From contig JAPFBL010000255.1 of NCBI GenBank assembly GCA_026182355.1, forward strand, positions 6,009,826-6,073,825: a stretch of 64,000 bases of DNA. Direction: 5' to 3'. The notes below the pieces were generated by a model. That model saw nothing but the letters and a program-made list of their open reading frames with translations, did not search any database and was not told where the DNA came from. This document shows, in pieces, positions 24,844-33,510 of the stretch. The DNA comes from Hermatobates lingyangjiaoensis (Eukaryota; Arthropoda; Insecta; Hemiptera; Hermatobatidae). The translations under genes were made by a program, and so were the position numbers. Within the stretch, counting starts at the first letter, position 1. Every line of letters begins with the position of its first letter.

Positions 24844-26432
24844 CTAGCAAATGTACCCGTCTTTGACGGAATCAAAAATTCTATTATACTTGGTATTCCA
24901 AAATATCAATTATAGTATTATACTAATACTATAATTAGAAATTATAGAATAGTAGAAAACACCATTATTAGTACAGTGTTAAACAAATGCCTCTGTATAC
25001 ACTACATTAGTTGTCTGACCTTCAGGTTCATGGAAGAACAATAAGTTGAAACCTCTGACTATTGAGCAAGTAAACTACAGTTGACCATGTGAGAAAAACT
25101 TGGTTTCGCTAACTTGAATTCCTGCGTTAGATAAAGTCTCCCTTTGCGACTTAGTTAACGTCATTGCGAAATAGACTCTGACAGGACATTGCAATCATTT
25201 GAATGCAAACAGACAGTGGCTCGGAATCAATGGTATGCGTGGTATACACACAGACTCCCCAATACCACATCCAGTCATTATGTCCGCCTCTATGGCATAT
25301 CTGTGTAGAGCACGAACTCAGAGTCGTGTCCCGTTGCACAGTTCTTGGGTCACTCATGTTTCGTAACATGAAATTTGTTACTGCTATAAATTGCAGCATC
25401 ATTGGTGCTCCTACTTTAAGTTTTTACTCATGAGCAGGCAGTCCAGGAGAAATAAATTCAGAGTCAAGAAATTCAATTAGATAATGAACTGCTTCTTCAT
25501 CACTAATCCAATCTCTTTACTGACTTGTAAGTTCTTTCCTCGGCTTCATATAGCGTAAGAACTTATTTGTTGATTTCTCATGCCTGTTCATATTAAGGGC
25601 TGAGAATTGCTCGTTTACAAAACATTTATTCTCAATAGATAGTACATCCTTAACTCTGTGAAACACCATTTCAATGATGTCAAATACGCAATATATTCAT
25701 ATGCTCCAATGAAATTAAAATCAACTAACAATACCTACTTGCCACACCTGTGTATTTTCAAAACAAACTTGTCTGTGAAGTTAGGAAAATACAGCTAAAA
25801 GCCCCATAACTTCGCTTCTGTACTGAATTAATAATCTATTTAGAGCCCATATTTTAAGTTAGGCACACACAAATCCAGTGTCAATGTTTCAGCTCGCTAT
25901 GTCTTATGGTGGCTGAGTTTACTTGTGACAAACATTTTTGCGTTAAACGTCCATAACTTCACTTCTACGTTGAATTTCCAATCAATTCATAGCCTATATT
26001 TTAAGTTAGACCTACACAAATCTACTGTAAAAGTTTCAGCTTTATATGTCTTATGGTAGCTGAGTTTACCTGTGACAAAGTTTTGCGGACAAACAGACAA
26101 ACCGACAAACCGACAGAAATTTTTCTAAGGGTGGATTCGGTTTCTCCAATGTATGAAACGTAAAGAAAACTTGAAATGAGTCAGTTCTAAGCAATGTACA
26201 GACAAAATCATTATTTTATTTATAAAGATTTGCACTATTGTCATCGGCGAGCACGCAAAACACTTGCTACCCTGGCTCCAATCTTGGGAATATAGTGATA
26301 ATTTTCTTTTATTTAATATTATTCAGGTAATAAATAATATTTATATATATATAAATTTCAGGTCTCCATCTCCACGGAAAATGGATGAACACACAAACAA
26401 ACAAACAAACTCACGAACTTTATATATAGAGA
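24844..26432 (-). mobile_element. Helitron, internally decayed, both termini recognisable
   Basis: On the minus strand the element starts with TCTCTATATATAAAG (26432 downwards), preceded by A (26433). It ends with CTAG (24847-24844), followed by T. Nine bases before CTAG lies a perfect CCGTC/GACGG hairpin with a 3-base loop (24869-24857). The 5' TC, the 3' hairpin plus CTRR and insertion between A and T are the defining Helitron signs. The interior carries the C-terminal part of a Rep-helicase gene (listed separately). A 147-bp imperfect tandem duplication spans about 25790-26085. Total length is 1589 bp, far shorter than an autonomous element, so most of the Rep-helicase gene is deleted. Confidence 0.85.
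24960..25630 (-). pseudogene. Helitron helicase C-terminal fossil
   Basis: Reading minus from about 25630: a GLPAHELKLKVGAPMML-like segment (near 25440-25395, one substitution by a stop) precedes LRNMSDP, as in the VG.PIMLLRN..P..CNGTRL block of Helitron helicases. Further on, a second frame gives CPVRVYFAMTLTKSQ (25176-25142). Then come AGIQVSETKFFSHGQL and a FHEPEGQTTNVVYTEAF tail (to about 24985), the last conserved blocks of the helicase. These are the Pif1/SF1B-like motifs V-VI region. Stops and at least one frameshift break it. The conserved GQT after KSQ reads RET. No Rep nuclease domain is present. Confidence 0.85.
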
Positions 26433-27900
26433 TATCTATTTTTATATATAGCTTTAAAAAATGTTTATGTAATATAAAGCATATGAATTTGTTGTTAAAA
26501 TTATAATTTCAAAAGGTGCAATAGACAATATAAGTTTTAATTCAAATTTATAATTAAAATATGAAACAAAATACTTAAATATTTTTAAACTATTAAAATT
26601 CTTTTCCACGACATTTTAAAAGATTAATTTTTTGCAATAAGGCCATGTATCAGGGATTTTATTGAACTGTTCAGAATGTTGCTATTTAATACTTTGAAAG
26701 GTCACCTAATTTCTTAAATACCTCAGTGAGTTAAAAATGTACGACTGATTCATATTAGATAATTTAATATTTGTTTTTGTAAAAGTTATTTTATTCTCTA
26801 GTTTCTATTTGTGTATCATCATTAGTTTTACATTCAATCAAAATTAGTATCAATATGAAGCAACGGAAGGTAAACCCATCTGTCTTTATTAAATCTTTAA
26901 ATTTTGTGGTTCTGACGTTATCTAGATAAAAGTTTTCTAGTTGTTGCAATTTTATTTTTGTGTGGTACCCAATATTTCTAAAACATTTTCTCTTTTTATT
27001 ACATACACCACTAAATAGAAGTGTTCCTTTAACATGTTGTGCTTCAGGTATTATTAAAGAGAAATTATGACTGGTAGCAAATAGGTTGTAACGAACTATG
27101 TCAAAACCTTTGGAGAATAAAATTTGCCAAATAATTTTCTATTAGTAAAAATAATGAGCTGAAACAAACATTTTCTGTATTCATTGATTTTGATTGGACA
27201 TTGACAAACTGCAGTAGCAATCTACATTTATTACATAAGCAATAAGCAATTTGAGATTTGACCTATATAATAAATGATAGACATATAGGAAGTTTAGTTC
27301 TTATGTATCTCATATCAGAATAATTCAGTGACCTTCATTTTATTAATGATTTTTGTTGCGGCATCTGTTGGAAGAATGATTCATTTCTTATTATAACGAA
27401 TAGAAACGTCAAGGTAAAACAAAACGGATTTCCCAAAAAAATCTTTCTCACTACAAAGCTGTTTGTATTTTTTAAATAATAATAAAGAAGTATTTCATTA
27501 GGACAGACAAAGCTAGTTTCATTCCAACTCCATCTGAGAATTACTGCATTAAAGGTTTTCTGTTAATCAAATCATTAGACCAGTTCTAATACTACAAATT
27601 TATGTTATTTTGTCAAATAATAATACATATAAATAATACAGTAATAATAATAGAGTAACAAAAATAAGATAAATATCATATAAATATAATATTATTTAAT
27701 ATAAATATAAATTTCTTATAAATAATTTAGAAAACTTACTTATATTATAAAAATATAGATTACTTTGTAAAAAAACTCTTAAGAAAATTAAAAATACATG
27801 CTTTTGTAATCAATTATATTTTTTTAGAAGCTGTTCATAATTAATGTTTCAGTAATTTGTTTCAGATAATAATTCAATTGCTTTAATTGATATGCAAATA
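26433..27900. other. AT-rich intergenic DNA
   Basis: No recognised gene. Extremely AT-rich around 27600-27740. Short frames only. Confidence 0.55.
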
Positions 27901-27919
27901 AAAAGTGCTCAGTTTGGTT

Positions 27920-27965
27920 TTTGCCTCTGACGAAGACCGCTTATTACGGTTGAATAATCTTAGTT
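27920..27965 (+). ncRNA. Hammerhead-like motif, GAAA mutated to GAAT
   Basis: The plus strand shows CTGACGA (27927-27933, consensus CTGANGA), stem II GACCG/CGGTT around a 7-nt loop, GAAT (27952-27955) in place of GAAA, then AATCTTAG. The copies at 15714 and 60825 keep GAAAGATC at this place, so the ancestral sequence was probably GAAAGATCTT followed by AG. Confidence 0.5.
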
Positions 27966-28112
27966 TTTTCTCTTTTTTTATTGTACTTTAAACATTGATT
28001 GTTGTTTCACGTGTTTATTACGTATATATATACAATTAAAAGAAACGGTCCAGCGGACTTTTTTAAAATAAAATAAATTCAAAACGAAGGAAACACACAG
28101 AAAGACACAGAC

Positions 28113-28158
28113 ATAACTCACATCGATATTTCGACCATCGTCGTCATCAGGAGGTGTG
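28113..28158 (-). ncRNA. Hammerhead-ribozyme-like motif
   Basis: The minus strand reads CTC, CTGATGA (28150-28144), C, stem II GAC/GTC with a GATG loop, GAAA (28132-28129), the nearly self-complementary ATATCGATGT, then GAG. CTC and GAG can form stem I. Both core boxes are intact. The base before the putative cleavage point reads G where U is expected, so cleavage is uncertain. Confidence 0.6.
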
Positions 28159-28302
28159 AAGAGCGAAGAGCGAAGAGTCCCGCAGGAAGACAGGGCGGTA
28201 CTCATATATATATTTCACTCAAAATTTGAAAAAACGATCCAAACTGGATGCAAATAGCTCAAAAATGAAGAAAAGAAACACACAGAGAAAGAGACACACT
28301 TA

Positions 28303-28342
28303 CAAACTCAAATTTTTGGATGATCCGTCTTCAGGAGAAAAG
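28303..28342 (-). ncRNA. Hammerhead-ribozyme-like motif, GAAA to AAAA
   Basis: The minus strand reads CTC, CTGAAGA (28334-28328), C, stem II GGA/TCC with a 3-nt loop, AAAA, then ATTT and GAG. Its sibling at 33378-33415 keeps GAAA but has a damaged first box, so the two together define an ancestral intact motif. Stem I is CTC/GAG, stem III is AATT, and U-U precedes the GAG. Confidence 0.52.
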
Positions 28343-28407
28343 ACCTGATATATATATATATATATATAATTAAAATAAGCAGTGACACATAAAAAGAAAC
28401 ACAACAA

Positions 28408-28460
28408 AGACTCACTTTTCAATATTTCGACCGTAATGGCGGTCGTCCTCAGGAGAAGAA
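28408..28460 (-). ncRNA. Hammerhead-ribozyme-like motif with 5-bp stem II
   Basis: The minus strand reads CTC, CTGAGGA (28452-28446), C, stem II GACCG/CGGTC with a 6-nt loop, GAAA (28428-28425), an AT-rich stem III region, then GTGAG. Compared with the 28113-28158 copy the stem II sequence and length differ, yet pairing is kept, which argues for a functional RNA fold in the parent elements. Confidence 0.62.
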
Positions 28461-28599
28461 GTGAATTGACGGAGAGACGACAGTCAACTAAAGAACTCAC
28501 TGGGTGAGGGCTAAAGCAGTGCTGCCGCAAAGGAGACAAATAAAAAAGGAACTAGGAAGTCGAGAGCAAAAAGAAAAAAAAATGTTTTTGAAAGGTAGA

Positions 28600-28649
28600 A
28601 AAAGGTTAAGATAAGAAAAAATAAAGAAAATATATAGAACAAAAAAAAT

Positions 28650-28682
<33 letters not shown>

Positions 28683-28795
28683 AAAATATTAAAAAATAAA
28701 TAAATAAAAAACTAACGATTTAAATTCAAGCCAGGTTTCGAGCGTGCCCCCAGGATATATATATATTTATATATATATATATAAATAGTTCAGTG
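28600..28795. repeat. A/T-rich simple sequence with (TA)n
   Basis: (TA)n runs at about 28648-28671 and 28754-28785 sit among A-rich sequence with AAATAAAT units. Very low complexity, no gene. Confidence 0.85.
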
Positions 28796-28796
28796 T

Positions 28797-28945
28797 CACT
28801 TGTTCATTCAGACTACAGTTGTTGTTAAAATCCACATACTATTTTTCTTTATAAAATAATTTGTAATGTAATACTTGGTTTTTCTGTTTCAAAATTTATA
28901 CTTTTACCTATGAAAAAGGTTTTAAATAAAGATTGGATTAACCAA
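28797..28945 (+). repeat. Penelope-type terminus fragment, inverted relative of 15920-16113
   Basis: About 120 bp match the reverse complement of 15930-16113 closely, ending in a decayed ribozyme core (CCTATGAAAAAGGTTTT..., GAAA lost). It abuts the unassigned coding relic at 28922-29316, into which it may have inserted. Confidence 0.6.
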
Positions 28946-29316
28946 AATCTAGTTCTCTCAGTTAGTACCTTACCATCTAGTCCTAGTCCACTTGTTAAAA
29001 CTTCCGTTCTGCTATCTTCTATAAAAGGTGGAACGTAAAAGCTTGTTAATTCATTTTTTATAAGTGTTTCTTATGACAGGTTTGCTTAAGTTGCAGTGGC
29101 AGTCCCACAAAAGGACACTATTATGTCCAAAATGGGCCCTATATTTCTACAGTTAGAGTACTCAATTTTGCCTAACTCAGGCTTATCTAGAATAGCGATC
29201 TTTAACGAGTACCTGACATCGTACAGGCTCAGAAGCGACGGTTTAATGTCCTCTCCGAGGGACAATATTCTCATATCTCGATCTACCAGTCGAGAGGCGA
29301 GAATGTTGCCACTGGA
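28922..29316 (-). pseudogene. Unassigned coding relic, about 132 codons with two stops
   Basis: One minus-strand frame runs from just after a TAG at 29317-29319 down to about 28922, interrupted only by stops near 29086 and 29071. Both halves have protein-like composition (start SSGNILASRLVD, later FYVPPFIEDSRTEVLTSGL, end RFWLIQSLFK). Keeping one frame over so long a stretch in sequence this AT-rich is unlikely by chance, so I read it as a decayed coding sequence. I do not recognise the family. A mobile element, a processed host gene or an old viral insertion cannot be told apart by eye. A Penelope-type terminus adjoins its 3' end. Confidence 0.45.
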
Positions 29317-29329
29317 CTAACCAGATTTA

Positions 29330-31020
29330 GCATTTAGCATTTGTACATAAAGAAGTTGCAAGAGATATTATTAAAGTACATAAACAACTAAAACTAGAAT
29401 TAAATTAAATAATATTTTAATGAAGAGTCTCCCTCTGTGTGTGTGTGTGTTGGGCCTTTACTTTTTCGTGAACTCTTATCACTGATGAATGACATTAAAT
29501 TCAAGATATGTACATTCATTGGTTAATGTTAACTATCTCGCTAGGATATGAGCTCTGTAGTATTAAGTGTTTTCCTCAACTGTGGATGTTGTTTTGTGCT
29601 ATTTTGTTGAATTTTTGAGTTTAAGATAACCTAAGTAATAATGGGTAAAGATAAACTCTTTTTGACTCCTTTTTTACGATATTGACTATTAAGTAGAGTG
29701 ATCAGTTCCATACCTGTCATCTTTGTTAAGTTCATATTAGTAATAGTTTTACAGTTTCATAAATTGTGATAAAGATGTAATTATAACTAAACATTAAAAT
29801 TTGGTATTTAGCAAATACATTATAGAAAAAAAAAACTAATCTGATGATGTCACTATGAAATATTAATGAAATGAAGGAAAATGTAACTATTTACGGTTTT
29901 ACTAAAATATCCACCTAAGGTACGAGAAGCTGAACTGTTAAGAAAGATTTGCATCCTGTCAATTTCTTCAAATAGTTTTAAGACTCTCTAACAGTAAAAT
30001 TGAATCTAACTCTAATTAACAGATGTAAATCCCAAACTTTAAACATTATACACAACTTAAAATTATGATTTCCATTGTAATTGATAAGATTACTTTTAAC
30101 CAAATTAAAATGATTGAATTAATTAAATTTATTTTTTACTAGATTGATAATAAGTGTATTCTAATAAAGTTATATGAGGAACAATATAAATTATTTATGA
30201 TACAAATATTGTATTGTTGAAATATAGGTCACTGACATTAAAATAGATCATACATAAAACAATATCTTTAATATTCGTATACATCATCATAACTTGCTTT
30301 AATTTTCTTAGTCTTGTATAATAGATTGTTCTCATTTAAATTCGAAATATAAATATTCGAAATATATATATATAAATTTTTCAAAAAATATTAATATATA
30401 GTATAAAAATACTATAAAATGTAAGTTTCACTATATAAACTATAACAATATTACTAAGAAACGTTAGGTGTGTACTATTCTTTGGTTTAGAGATTTCTTT
30501 TTAGTACTTCCGGAATAAATAAATTTGAGTTGTGGAAGATATAGTTTTAGGTTTGTTTTCTACGAAATAGTATACATGATAGATTCTTTGTTAATAAATA
30601 AATTTAGATTGAGTTATTAAAATTATTATTATTTTAAACCTAGTTTAAAATAATAAAAAATTATTTTGAGAAGTTAGGTTTATGGTTTGCTATGATAATG
30701 GTGTGATCTATCTAGGATGATATACAATTTCTCGTTAAATTTCTTATCTTCAATATTTATATTATCATCCCATGTTTGTTTAGCCTATTCCAATTTTTAT
30801 ACGAGTATTATCGCACATTGCATACTGTGAAATGGCCATTTTTTTTACTATTGCACAGTACTTGTAGTTGATAATTCCTTTAGTTTTGATAACATCTCTA
30901 TGCTTTCGTTTACGATTGATGATGATTTGTTTATTTTTAAGGAAACTTAAGGTATCACTTAAGGTTCTGTCTCCTTCAGTTACTCTGTCAATCACTTTAT
31001 CATTATATTATTATTATTTT
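29330..31020. other. AT-rich intergenic DNA
   Basis: No recognised gene. A short GT run lies near 29436-29450 and a (TA)n near 30363-30373. Confidence 0.55.
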
Positions 31021-31435
31021 AACCCTCGCCTTCTCTCACCCCTGATTTTTATTTTTAATCTAACTCACACTCTCTCCTTCCCACAGAACCTCTCTCTCCA
31101 TCTCGCTCCCTCTCATTCTCATCCATCTATCACTTTGTATCCATCTAGGTCCTCTACCTTTCGTTCTACCCTCTCTATCTCCATTTCTTTCTATTCCTTT
31201 CTCGCCCTGTCTATTTCTATTTCTCCATTTCTCTTCCACTTTCAGATCCTCCACCCTCACCATAACGTCCCCTCCATATAAAATCTCCCTTATTCTCACT
31301 TCTGTAAATCCCGCTTCTATTGTGTATTCCCCTTTATTTCGCCCACTCTCTCTCTCTCTCTCTCTTCTATCTATCTATCTCTCCTTCTATCTCTCTTTCT
31401 CTCTCCCAATATCTCCAACAATCAGTCTCAACTGT
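31020..31435. repeat. Pyrimidine-rich (CT) tract
   Basis: The plus strand is strongly C/T-biased, with a pure (TC)n core near 31347-31364 and (TCTA)n near 31367-31385. The 137-codon plus frame at 30868-31281 and the 79-codon minus frame at 31060-31299 arise from this biased composition (Ser/Leu/Pro on one strand, Arg/Glu/Gly on the other) and are not genes. It lies about 400 bp upstream of the promoter described next. Confidence 0.85.
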
Positions 31436-31817
31436 ATTCCTAAATTTGTAAAACGTAGACCGTATTCATACGACAAACTTCTATAGATCCTACCTTTATG
31501 AAAAGTTAACATATAGGAAAAAGATCAAGGTGTTTAAGTTTCTTTCCCAGAATACAAAATTTATGAAGTAATATTGCGCAATGTGAATTATATTTCATTT
31601 TGTTTTTATGCGATATGTCGGCTAACTATCGGTGGTTGTTTTCTTAGCAATAGGAAATACTAAAGGTGTAATAAAGTGAATTGGTAATTGAGATTAGGGA
31701 AACAATAAAGAGAGATGAAGTGTGTCTGTGGGTTTGTGTGTCAGATAGTCTAACAGGCCCCAAGGCTGTCTTCCTTCCGGCTTAGGGCGTGTGCTTCCTT
31801 CCTTCCCCCCACCGTCC

Positions 31818-31853
31818 TATATAACCATGTCAGCTGGGGTCACTTTTGTCAGT
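31818..31853 (+). promoter_or_regulatory. TATA box and arthropod initiator
   Basis: TATATAA (31818-31824) is followed by TTGTCAGT, whose TCAGT initiator spans 31849-31853, placing +1 at A31851. The 33-base distance from the start of the TATA box to +1 is the usual spacing. The region (31740-31990) is GC-richer than its surroundings. A strong GTAAGT donor lies 28 bases downstream. TATA plus TCAGT is the common core-promoter design of tightly regulated arthropod genes. The link to the coding exon at 39714 is inferred from strand and splice signals. Confidence 0.65.
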
Positions 31854-31878
31854 CACCTAGTCTTCCAGCTAGATCGCA
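31851..31878 (+). other. Probable untranslated first exon of the secreted-protein gene
   Basis: It runs from the initiator A to the base before GTAAGT (31879-31884). The 28 bases contain no ATG, so translation would begin in exon 2. A very short 5' exon followed by a long first intron is frequent among insect genes for secreted and cuticular proteins. An alternative or additional 5' exon inside the 7.8-kb intron cannot be excluded. Confidence 0.5.
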
Positions 31879-33259
31879 GTAAGTAGCCGACTCCACTTTA
31901 ACCTTGAATCTCCTCTAACCGCTTTCACTAAAACCCTTCGTACACCTGTCTTCTGCATCGCGTCTTGCAAATCGCCTTGTCAATCCATCTTTCCTTCACT
32001 TCATTTCTTCATTTTTACTACAGACTCAAAGTACAATACTAGTATATACCTTTTAACTTCATAACATTTTAAAACTTAGTCCTGCACAATTTTTTTTATA
32101 AATGATAAAAAAATATAAAATGAGCTATTTAAATTTTCAGCAGTTTTCAAGCGGTTCTAATTCTTTGTTTAGGTCGTTTAGGAATGTATGTTTTATTTAA
32201 TATTACTTAACTGTTTTTCATAATTATTTAATTATAGAGTTCATCTTAAACTAACATATGATGTCAGTTATCCTTTGTGACATGTTTGGTGGATATTCAA
32301 GGAATGTCTACTTCCGTTAATACAAGTATATTTGAGTCCTCCTAATGCTTCCATTACCTCTATTCTTCTATATCTCCCTTTTATTCTTTCGGAATTATTT
32401 TACTTATTTTATTACACAAAACAAACAACGAGAAAAGATTTCAAATGTTCTTAATAATATATGAAACATCCTCTGTGGTATTATTTAACATAATAGGTTT
32501 GGGAAATCAATGACGAACCTTATTAGGTAACTATGAAATAAGACGGTAAATTTTTATAATCTTATTATTTTATTAAATTAAACAACAGAATAAAAGTAAT
32601 TGTGCTTCTTTTGTCTAATAAAAATAATTACTAATTAAATAATGATTAAAACAACGGTAATTATATATATATAGTCAAAAACCTTTTCCTTGTAATCGTT
32701 TAATCACAAGACAAATAAACTTTTTTTTATAAAAATAGAATAGATTTTTCTAAATGCAATACTTATCCAGATATTATTATAGTTTTTAAGAGTTTTAATT
32801 AATTAAAAAAATAATTGCTATTTTTTATGGCTTAAAAGTGTTCTTATTTAATACTTAAAGGAAAATGCTATTTAGAGCATAGTTTAAATCGGATATTCAG
32901 AGGATCATCATTGAAAATCATTTCCAAAAACTTATCGACAGTAGCCCAGTTCTCATTATTCATTTTTAATATAGCCTAGATAAATTTTTAAGCAACTTGG
33001 ACCCAAAAATAATTTTCAACAGTTTTATATTGATATGATCCTCAGTTATACTATTATTTTCTTATTGGTTTTTTTCTTTGATATTTTCCTCATTTGCCTT
33101 AATTTCAGTGTAAACCTCTTTCATTGAACCTAATTATACCAGTTGTTTTCTACCTGTCTTTGTAACCTTGTTGTTACCTTCCCATTATTAGTATATAGCT
33201 CTCTGATGACATAAATTCAAAGGCCTCAGAGCATTATTTACTCAATGGCTTCTTCCTTG

Positions 33260-33510
33260 CTGATTCAATCATTATTTATTGGGATTATTATCTTATAAAT
33301 ATATAACAGTTCAAAATTGAGGATAAAGAGCACACAAAATAAAGAAACAAACTTACAAAAGCAACGGCTTTTCTCTTTTCTCCTAAAGACGGATTGCCAG
33401 AAAATTTGAGTTTGTAAGTGTGTTTCTTTACTCTTTGTGCTACCTATCCTCATTTTTGAACGTTATTGTGTCCAGTTTGGATCGTTCTTCTGTTTATTGA
33501 GTGATTATAT
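33260..33510 (+). repeat. Penelope-type terminus, inverted relative of 28230-28345
   Basis: The tract from about 33385 to 33500 (GACGGAT..CC..., GAGTTTGTAAGTGTGTTTCTTT, CCAGTTTGGATCGTTC) is the reverse complement of 28230-28340 with modest divergence. It lies within the putative first intron of the host gene. Confidence 0.65.
33378..33415 (+). ncRNA. Hammerhead-like motif, first box CTAAAGA
   Basis: The plus strand reads CTC, CTAAAGA (33383-33389; expected CTGANGA), C, GG/CC stem II with mismatched flank, GAAA, ATTT, GAG. Stem I (CTC/GAG) and the minimal stem III (AATT) are kept. One core base is lost, so activity is doubtful. It is useful as the complement to the 28303 copy for reconstructing how the family looked. 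Confidence 0.48.

Larger units (their letters stand above)
27900..28560. repeat. Cluster of Penelope-type termini separated by (TA)n tracts
   Basis: At least four terminal fragments follow each other, each with a hammerhead-like core: one on the plus strand (27920-27965), then three on the minus strand. They are separated by short TA microsatellites (28028-28035, 28202-28212, 28347-28369). The minus-strand units share a layout: a purine-rich ACACACAGA.AGA.ACAC tract, TTC at the GAAA position, stem II, then TCNTCAGGAG. Tandem, partly different termini suggest repeated insertion of related Penelope-like elements at TA-rich sites, or tandem pLTR structures. No RT or endonuclease coding sequence lies here. 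Confidence 0.65.

Noticed and set aside
25203..25433. 76-codon plus frame over the Helitron helicase
   Set aside because: It lies antisense to clear helicase motifs and shows no motif of its own.
29096..29320. 74-codon plus frame
   Set aside because: It is antisense to the longer, more protein-like minus-strand relic, which stays in one frame beyond this stretch.
30868..31299. 137-codon plus frame and 79-codon overlapping minus frame
   Set aside because: Both come from a C/T-biased low-complexity tract; composition is almost only Ser/Leu/Pro or Arg/Glu/Gly and there is no domain or splice context.
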